Assembly (NCBI GenBank): GCA_900239685.1
Contig: OENT01000311.1
Location: 1 to 64,000 of the forward strand
Length of the DNA stretch: 64,000 bases
Direction: 5' to 3'
Source of the DNA: Rotaria macrura
Taxonomy: Eukaryota; Rotifera; Eurotatoria; Philodinida; Philodinidae
Shown piece by piece: positions 50,901-64,000 of the stretch. Both the position numbers and the translations under genes were made by a program. A model generated the notes under the pieces. That model saw nothing but the letters and a program-made list of their open reading frames with translations, was not told the origin of the DNA and did not search any database. How positions within the stretch are numbered: the stretch's first letter is position 1; each line of letters starts with the position of its first letter.

Positions 50901-53900
50901 TCCATCGTTCAAACTTAACACTACAACTTTTGTCAACATATCATCCTTAGAAGTTGACGATCGTCTAAAAAACATGATTTATGAGAGTTAAAAGAAAGAT
51001 ACATCGATTGTTTATTTTTTCAAATCGAGTACAATTTTAATCATCGACATCTACAATGAAAATGGTTTTATATCGAGATCAACGGGTTTCCACAAATTTA
51101 TCGATTTAATTAATAAGTAGCAAGTTAAAACTAAGCTGAATATCATATTTATGAAAAATCTATCCAAATAACGAAGATAAGTTTCCGACAATGTTTCCAT
51201 AGTATCAATATGTTTACAAAAACTGTCGAAATCTTCTCATTTCTTCAATGGATGAATAAAACATAGAATTTAGATTCTAATCAATTGAAATCAAAAGTGA
51301 ACAAAAGTTTTGTATAGAAATTTTTAATTATTTTAATTTACTTTTACTGCTACAGGCTGATTTTTCATCATGGTTCCAGCATAGACTTCACCTAAATAAT
51401 AGAAAACGTTCAGTTATTCAATATTTCAATCAATAAAACAAACAAACCAAATGCTCCTCTGCCAATCAAACGGTCAAGTTTAATGATGGCTCGTTCGATT
51501 GTCGGTAATTTACTTATATCAACATTCGTTGGTGTATGACTAGAAAGAATAGAAGGAAACAATTGTTTTTCTTTATATTTACACTTTAATCAATTCACTT
51601 ACTTCCATGTATAAAGTATATTATCTTTCAATGTATTACAATATGTTAATGATCGTAAATGATCCAATTCTTTATCTAATATATCGCCATTTTGACCATA
51701 TTTATCTTTTAACTTTCCATAGATAAGTTTATTACGTACTACAAAAAGACGAAATATATTGTATTCGAAAAATAAAAAAGTTATATTGACTACTTACAGT
51801 AGCATACACAAAATATAAAACCGAATAGAATAAGAAATAAAAATGATATTAAAATTGTAATAATTACAATTTGATTATTTGAACTTGAATGATAGATAGC
51901 TGAAAAAAGAAGAAGTAGAGAACATTTTCATTCTAATTTCTAAAGAATCTATTTCATTTTTTATTTATTGACTAACATTCAATATGAACATCTAATTGTG
52001 AATAATTATTTTCTTGTCGTCCATATCGATTGCCAACATAAAGTCGAAATGTTAGATTAGTTTTCTCAATTAATTTTGACTTCAATTGATAATATGTATT
52101 ATTGCCTCGATAGACTGATGTCCAATTGTCATGTGATCTAAACAGAAAGAATTCTATGCCATATCTTTTTTGTTCTTGTTAGACAATATTGAGACCTTCT
52201 GTCAAGTAATTTCTTTTGTTATAAGTGAGAAAATATTGCAACGAATGATAAGTACGCATAACCTTTTACTCAATGTACCATGACATATGATTATAGAAAC
52301 TTCTCAACTATTGCTAGTACATTAGAACGTATGATCTATAGTAAACCTAACTCCATCATGTTTTACAGTTTTATTACGTTGTTAATGGTCATTTGCATCT
52401 AAATATAGACATCTGTCAATTGAGGCTTTCTTAGCATACTCTTCAGTGTATGTATCTCAATAACGTACATATAATTGATCATGATATAAATCATGAACTA
52501 CATTTGATTTATTGCTCGAAGGATTTTATATTTTTCGTATAGGTCAATAGTTTCTCTAAAAAAGCGCACATCCTCTCTTGCATAACGATCAATAAATGCG
52601 TAACGGAAATGAATTAAAAAACAATTTATAGAGCTTTCATACGATCTCTACGGGATATAAATAGACGATTGTTGTAAAAGATTTTTAAACAAAGGATGAG
52701 TTTACTTTGTATATAATTCATAATAATGTTCCGGTCCAACATAGGACATATTCACCGATGGATTTGTCCATGTTAATGTTCGATTGTTATTATTGTACAA
52801 CAGAACAAATGGATAATCATCTGGTAGACCACTGGGTGTTTGAAATGGAAAAATTCGATGTCGATCATAGAAAACGAATGATAACGATGAGGATGTTGTT
52901 ATGGGACATGTCGAACGAATTGATAATGTATAATTTTCTTCGGGTTGAAGTTTATCAAATACAATCGAACATTCTCCATTCGAAATATCAGATAGTGAGG
53001 TATTCTTCTTACTTATATCACATTGATTTCGAGATATGACTTTCTAAATTAATAAAGAAAAAAGAAACAAACTAACAGTGAAGCTATTCGGCGTGAAAGT
53101 AGAGCACGCGAGAGAGAAAGAAAAGTAGCTAATACTTACAGAATTCTGATATACAATCGCTTTAACTTCAATATATGATAAACATACATGACGTATAAGT
53201 ACATGTATGGATCGTGTTGTCAATGATAAAAAATCGACAACAATTGGTTTCGGATACTTTATACTAACAGGATGATCAATAATTGATTGTCGATGATCAT
53301 TAGAATAGAATAATTGAATCGTACTTGAATATTCAATAGACGTATTATTCTCATATGGGAATTCAATAGAAAATGCAATTGTTTTTGTTGTCATTCTACC
53401 AATGCGAGAAATACCATTATGATCTAATGGTTTGGCAATATGATGATATTTATATTGTTGTTCTAAATATATTGATATAAAATATTTATTTAATAATTTG
53501 CAATACAAAACAAAACAAAACAAAGTCTTGTTTTTCTTTCAAAAACTTACGATTGTTTTCATATGACAAGGTTATATTTCCGAGAATAGTTGATCGACGA
53601 ATATGATTTGGTAATGTGACAATATAAAGATGTGTATGAGGAAAAACAAATGATTCAATTTGTTCAATTGTTAGAAGATCATCGTTCGATAGTGTGACAG
53701 CTATAGAATGAAAAAAATAAACTAGTTTTCTACTTAAAACCTATATTTTTCTTTTCTTACTATTTGGATTAGTTGCTTCGAGTGTTTCGAAAATGTGTGT
53801 AGGCAAAATACGCATGTATTTTTCATCCGAAATTTGTATAGTTACAGAATAATTATGATTGGGAAGTAATTGATTGATTTGAAAATTATTCGTCTGAATA

Positions 53901-54383
53901 TTCTATGTAGGAGAAGAAGAAAAAAAAATGAAAGTTTGTTATTTTTTCGAGTTTTACTCACTTCAAAAGTTCGTTCATGTTCATTTGTATGTGTATTTTT
54001 TACGAATGCATATGTATGAATCGATGGACAATTTATATTTGCTGGTAAATTTTTAAATTGAATGTTTATTGAATATGATGTTATCTTTACATGTTCTAAT
54101 TGACCAAAACCTGATTGATTGATAGAACATAATGGTAGCGAAGAGGATAATAAAATGTGATTATCTAAACGTATCAATAGGTTCTTTGTCATTGTTCATC
54201 TTATTTATTTAGTCAATACCTGTTCTTAGAAAGTGTCCTTCGTCATTGTGAACAACTTGAACAATGGATAAGGCAACTGAATGAAAAAGGAAAATAACAT
54301 CGAACAAATCTCGATTCATATTCTTGCTTTACAAGAACATTTGGATATAAATACTTACTAAGTAAGACAAGACAACGATTCAT
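47992..54383 (-). CDS. ROS1/Sevenless-like receptor tyrosine kinase
   Basis: Exons (minus): 54359-54383, 54220-54276, 53962-54164, 53761-53902, 53551-53700, 53140-53462, 52706-53043, 51977-52137, 51798-51899, 51603-51738, 51448-51539, 51342-51391, 50177-50481, 49889-50092, 49699-49836, 48357-48504, 47992-48282; 954 residues. Signal peptide (MNRCLVLLIALSIVQVV), an ectodomain of about 450 residues with fibronectin III-like strands and many N-glycosylation sequons, one TM helix (about 476-500), then the kinase: IGRGAFGEVYAG (glycine loop), VAVK with Lys593, ELMEQGDLQNYLRR, HRDLAARN (Asp696), DFGLA (720-724), DYYRKTGEALLPVRWMAPES with paired Tyr732/733, and SFGIVLWE. The activation loop and ARNCLVS match ROS1 best. 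Far shorter than ROS1 (over 2000 residues); I see no beta-propeller. An 84 bp intron with a GC donor splits the HRD codon set. Ligand unknown. Confidence 0.88.
50093..50176 (-). other. GC-AG intron, stop-free and divisible by three, in the kinase catalytic loop
   Basis: Between CAT-AG (His and first two bases of Arg of HRD) and A-GAT. The donor is GCAAGA rather than GT, the acceptor aaacatag. The 84 bases carry no in-frame stop, so retention would insert 28 residues between HR and DLAARN. Confidence 0.75.
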
Positions 54384-57300
54384 TATTTGTATTATTGTTT
54401 CCCTAAAATAAAATCATTTAGCTTTCGATTAGCTAGGCGTTTGTGACACTCACTCAATGTTCTATTTCTTTTTTCTCCCGCGCTATTACTCCCTTTTTTT
54501 TGTACGGTACCACACATACATTCATTTAATCGAGTGAGTGAAAGAGCTTCACTTCACCACTTATAGCGATTATGAAACAATAGCGACACGATCGTACATA
54601 TAAGCGCACTGAATTGACGCCACGTTCCCTATTTTCTTTCCTTCTCCTGTTTCTTCTCCTTTTTTCTTTCGACACTGTCGAGTGGAAATATGCTAAGTGC
54701 CGTAAAACACGCATTTATACACACCTTGAAAAATTTACTACCATCATCACTTCAATTTTTTTTCATATGTATTATTCTCTTTTTCTTTCCTTCCTTCTCA
54801 TTCCTTTATAGTTATAAGGATAATCAGTTGCATATTGAGGATGATCCTACTACTACTACAACCAACTACTGTACTAATGTTGTTGTTATGCGTATATGTT
54901 TATCCACTAAGCACTACTTCGTCTACCAATAACGCCATTAACGCCTTTTTTTTCAAGTACGACGAACGACTGTTATTGTTGTTTTCTTCTCCTTTTCTTA
55001 CGCAGGATATACATAGATCAATTACATATCGACACTATAAGCTCTTCATTAAGAAATACAAAAGATAGTTTTCAAAAATGATTTTTACCTTCGAATTCAC
55101 TGATCAAAAAGAAGACTGATTTAGATGATAGATTGATATAAAAAGCTTTTTATTTTTCTAATTAACGAATAATTTTTACTACTGATAGAATAGTGTAAAT
55201 AAGACAGTGATGGATATAGTTGATTTACAAGTATGTATGTGCTATAGAAAAAGCCAATTAACAAGAAGAAAAAGACACCATCTGGTTATATTCCGATGAT
55301 GAGAACAGGAGGATCATGTTGTTATGATATACGAGCAAACAACAATCTTTTTATCATTCCCAAAAGCACGAAGATCAAGTGGGAGAAAGAAAGAACATGA
55401 AGTCATTATCAACAATAAAAGAGTCAGAAAGGCATAGTATAGTCTAGAAAGAAGTAATCTGAGATCGTAAACTAGCCGATTGAACACATGTGTTTGCTTG
55501 TTCAGTCGACGTCTCGATTATTACACAATATCTACCATACCACAAATAAAGAGTGACATGTACTAAAGTAACTACGACGAGTTTCGTTAATCGACTCTGA
55601 CAAATACCAATAGCTACAGTATTCTATGTATCCATCCATCATTCAACGCATTCACTGTTCATTAAAGGCTGCTCTTCTCTCTCTCTCTCTCTTTATTTCT
55701 TGTATGACGTATGTATGTGTAAACAAGGAATGATGATCTGTATCTGTCGTTTACGTTCGTAGAAATATATCAACACTAGAAGAGAAAAAGGAAGCTCAAC
55801 CTTGGTACACATACCAAACCAGCAGTGATGATGCCCAGTGGCACATACACATTGATACAATCCTCATGTGTGACATTTTGTCAGTTACAACATACTTTAG
55901 AACATGGAACATACGATATATCTAACTAAGAGAATTAGGAAAGTACGTTTTTAACTCTATTTTTGTGATGAACAATCGTTGACTACTTATCATCGATAAA
56001 TTATAGACAATAATTAAAGTTTTAGATAACAAATCAAATACAGATGGGACGTGAGTTCCGGTCGTATTCATTTCATTCAACCGAGAGAAAATTGACACAA
56101 TTACCTTGAAAGATGTCGATTGATGATCGGAACGATGCTATTAGCTAAATAATAACGACACGGGTGTCAACATGCAATGCAAAACCGGAGTGTCAATGAA
56201 TATGGAGATACGATAGCAGACAAATGTAAAAGAAAGAAAATGATATAAAGCAAAAACTCCGCCCGTTTGGGAAAGAAATAACTAAATCGATGTTTCCACA
56301 AGAGAGAAAGAGAGACAGGGCAGTTGCACTCGATCGACATCAATAAGAAAGAAATATAACAACTGCTACTATTCTCTCTCTCTCTCGTGTTGGTGCTCTT
56401 CTCTCTTCTTCTTCTTCTTCTCCTACTTCTTCTAAGTCTAACTAACTAACTAACGAACCACCGGCATATGTATGTGTATATCAAAATGAGGCGAAAGATT
56501 GATCAGTTTGAGTATACGCAGCATGATGTCTATAACTGTTGATCATTATAAATCTAAGTTAGAAATGAAAACACTGATCGAAAATCATCATTTTGATGTA
56601 TACTGAGAGAGGAAAAAAAACAATTTAATGTTTATCAATATCGTAATGATGTATCAACATATTGAATTGGTAATGATTTACATTCAATAAGGAATGTCTT
56701 CTTCGATCGGTATGATAGAACACAATATGAAACAAGCAGTAGAAGAGTATATGCACACACACACATACATACATACAAGCATACACTAGGCTTAGTTTAT
56801 TTTTCAATGCCAATTTATGAACATTTTTCTTTCTACTCGACATTTAAATAGTTTTCATGTAAGTATTCATTAATAAATATTAATTTAACAAAAGAAAAGA
56901 AAAACGACTGTGCAACATTTGGAAGTGCTTTTTTGTCTTACGTTAGCAATAAGAGAAATCAAAAAGAAAATTGCTTCATTAAAATAAGCAAAACAGTGAA
57001 TATATTTCTATTGGCGTGCAATCAACTTTTGTTTATCGTTTGACTTATGTCATAACACAATCAGTTTACTGTAAAGCTAATATTTATTTTGATTATTATA
57101 ACATGTGATGATGATGCACTCATAGTTTTCATTTATGAGAACCATTCTAGATCATTGAAATACATGAATTGATATCATTGGTCTTTGTCGGATATTTTGT
57201 TTCTATTTGCCTCTCTGGATTTTACACGAAAGAAGAATAACAACAAGATAAGTGATGTTCCCTTATAGAACAATTTCTGGCTTTATATTGACAATATTTT

Positions 57301-57822
57301 GCGAGTTATATTATACTTGTCATGGCCACTGTATCGTTTTATTTATTTTTTCAAAGGGACCATTTAATGAGAATTTAATGATTGAATTGACACTTTCCCA
57401 GGAGAGTTTAATACACATTATGAATCAAGGGCAAGATCATTAAAGCAGCTTTTCTTGTCTTTTATTGTACTAGTGCCTCTCATATCAGATAACATCAACC
57501 AGGAAATGCAGAATCTTAATTTTGTTATTTTTTCATTTGAATCGATATTCACTTCATAATACTTACGTAAGCATGGATAAAAAACTAGATTGATCTTCTC
57601 GTTTATTTTCTTTTTGAAAGACAATCCTAATTAGGCTTGAAGTTTTATCACCTGTAGACGTATTAAAAATTAATCTAAGACTATGAATAGTTAATAGAAT
57701 TCAAATAAGCGTCTTTCTTACAGAAGTATTTTATTCGATTAAAAAAAAAACTTCTAAATTCATTTTTAATGAGATCAATCACAGACAAAGGAATATTGGA
57801 TAATAGAGAAAAAAATATTATT
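54384..57822. other. Intergenic with CT and CA/TA microsatellites
   Basis: 3.4 kb between the kinase start and the ARL2 3' end. Simple repeats: (CT)n near 55675-55692, CT/CTT-rich tract at about 56371-56434, and ACACAC/ATAC repeats near 56753-56785. The kinase promoter should lie at the low end. Open frames here are low-complexity translations; no gene or RNA recognised. Confidence 0.55.
56371..56434. repeat. Pyrimidine-rich CT/CTT microsatellite
   Basis: (CT)n followed by (CTT)n-type repeats on the plus strand, read directly. Confidence 0.9.
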
Positions 57823-58846
57823 TTAATCGGGATCAAAAACTCGTTGGGCAACATCATTTACGAGCCAATCAATGCCTTCCAAAAGATTTTGACCGGTTAC
57901 TGCTGAGCATGGCATAAGAGTCCAATGGTGTTTATGTATCGAATCAAGTTCTAATAATGTACGGATTTCTTGTATTGAACATGCTCCACCGATATCTTGT
58001 TTATTGGCAAATACGAGAAGTGATGAACCCATTAAACGTTCTTCCTTAAGTAATTCTTGAAGTTCTGCACGACATTCACCTAATCGCATTTTGTCAACAC
58101 TGTCAACAACCCATATTATTGCTTCGGTCGCTTCGAAATAATTACGCCAATATGATCGAAGTGATTTTTGACCGCCTAAACATAAAACAAAACAAAAGTC
58201 TAGGATTATTGCTAACACATTCAATAATGTATAACAATCTCAATGTTGGATTTTACGTTTGTAACAGTAATTTTTCGTCATGAAAAATCGTGTCCATTGT
58301 AGTGTTCTTTATTCTTTTGTAATCGGCACTCGAAAATTAGCATAGTACTTTTAAAGAAACAACAATTGACAATGATACCTAATTATATTTTTATCAATAT
58401 TCTTATTCGTTATTTATTCATATCTCATAACAAAAACGTTCTATGGCTACGCATCAATTGAATCCAACTAATTATCTCAGAATTAAGGCTTATTGAAAAT
58501 TTTATTCAAAGCCCAATATTATACAATATCCACTTATGAAGATCATCATATAGGAAATTAGATATTTGAAATTTTATTGAATTAGAACGAAAAGATTCAC
58601 TTATCTAAAATGATGAATGTATCAAGAAATCTCTCGCCACCTACCCACATCCCAAACATTAAGTACATAATCTGCATAATTAAATGTTTTTATATTAAAC
58701 CCAAGTGTCGGTGCAACGGAATCGATTTCTTCACCATTAATTCTCGATAAAATAGTCGACTTTCCTGCATTATCGAGTCCAACAAGTAATAAACGCATTT
58801 CCTTTTCTTTTCGACGTAGTTTTTTCAATATGCTCAATAGCACCAT
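57823..58846 (-). CDS. ARL2: ARL2, ARF-like small GTPase
   Basis: Exons 58645-58846 and 57823-58175 across a 469 bp intron; 184 residues, the same length as human ARL2. GTPase motifs: GLDNAGKS at 23-30 (P-loop; Ser30 replaces the usual Thr), TLGFNIKT switch I, WDVGGQ with Gln70 (split by the intron, G-GC), FANKQD at 123-128, and [16 protein letters not shown] near the C-terminus. The block [11 protein letters not shown] is characteristic of ARL2/3. Residue 2 is Val, so no N-myristoylation is expected, in line with ARL2 being unmyristoylated. ARL2 is known to act with tubulin cofactors in alpha/beta-tubulin assembly and to release lipidated cargo from PDE6D/UNC119 carriers. The start lies 296 bases from the stop of the AHCYL-type gene on the same strand. 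Confidence 0.95.
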
Positions 58847-59142
58847 CTTTTTTTCGAATTATGAATGTAATTGATCTACAGTCACACATACACGCAGGTA
58901 AAAAAAGATAAAGAGAGAGAGAAAGAGATAAAGGAAATAATTTTCTTTGTTTTCGTAAAAGAAAAAAAAAAGGAAAAATCCTGACAAACAGACAAATAAA
59001 ATTTTCCTTGAAAGAGAATAAAAAGAACAATAAAAAGAGAGATCGAATTACTGCCAAATTTTTGATGGATGGAAGATAGAAGCCATTTAGTATCTGCAAA
59101 AACAATAATAACAACATAGTAGAATTTCAAATTTATTTCCAC

Positions 59143-63958
<4,816 letters not shown>

Positions 63959-64000
63959 CTATTCAGAGTTGAAGAAAATAAAAAGAAAACAAATCAACAA

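Noticed and set aside
54614..55068. Several overlapping short plus-strand open frames upstream of the kinase gene
   Set aside because: Low-complexity translations of pyrimidine-rich DNA in several frames; no conserved features.

Overview
The window is eukaryotic nuclear DNA from an AT-rich, compact invertebrate genome. The genes have many short exons separated by introns of mostly 50-80 bp with GT..AG ends. Innexin, FN3 receptor tyrosine kinase, CARMIL, IRBIT-type SAHH-like and trypsin-type genes point to a protostome animal. Base composition, intron size and gene set resemble bdelloid rotifers (Rotaria/Adineta type). That species-level guess is inference, not proof.

Layout, left to right. 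(1) 1-2830: three trypsin-like serine proteases (one cut by the window edge, + strand; two in tandem, - strand), all with hydrophobic C-terminal tails. (2) 4229-5288 (+): a two-exon seven-transmembrane receptor with opsin hallmarks but without the usual G-protein activation motifs. (3) 9188-15093 (-): an eight-exon SLC35C2-type nucleotide-sugar transporter; a complete TMEM26-family gene (11098-12620, +) lies on the opposite strand inside its fourth intron. (4) 15.1-18.6 kb: intergenic, dominated by a 1.7 kb foldback (inverted-repeat) element. (5) 18597-33187 (-): a 30-exon CARMIL gene (PH-like, LRR, helical and capping-protein-interaction regions), with a second foldback element in an intron. 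(6) 34284-35201: a 918 bp transposon-like element with arrays of a GC-richer 14-16 bp repeat at both ends and a 9 bp target-site duplication. (7) 35565-39373 (-): a four-exon innexin, plus an isolated, splice-competent innexin first exon at 44717-45003. (8) 47992-54383 (-): a 17-exon, 954-residue ROS1/Sevenless-like receptor tyrosine kinase. (9) 57823-58846 (-): ARL2. (10) 59143 to the right edge (-): an AHCYL/IRBIT-type adenosylhomocysteinase-like gene, 5' end outside the window, with a 187 bp hAT-type MITE in an intron.

Exon models were built by hand from splice consensus, reading-frame continuity and remembered protein-family landmarks. For SLC35C2, TMEM26, CARMIL, innexin, the ROS1-like kinase, ARL2 and the opsin-like gene, the summed exon lengths are exact multiples of three and run from ATG to stop. 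There is no operon-like organisation and no evident pathway linking neighbours. The most notable items are the opsin-like receptor, the antisense nested gene, the possible alternative innexin first exon, an 84 bp stop-free GC-AG intron inside the kinase catalytic loop, and four structurally distinct repeat or transposon insertions.
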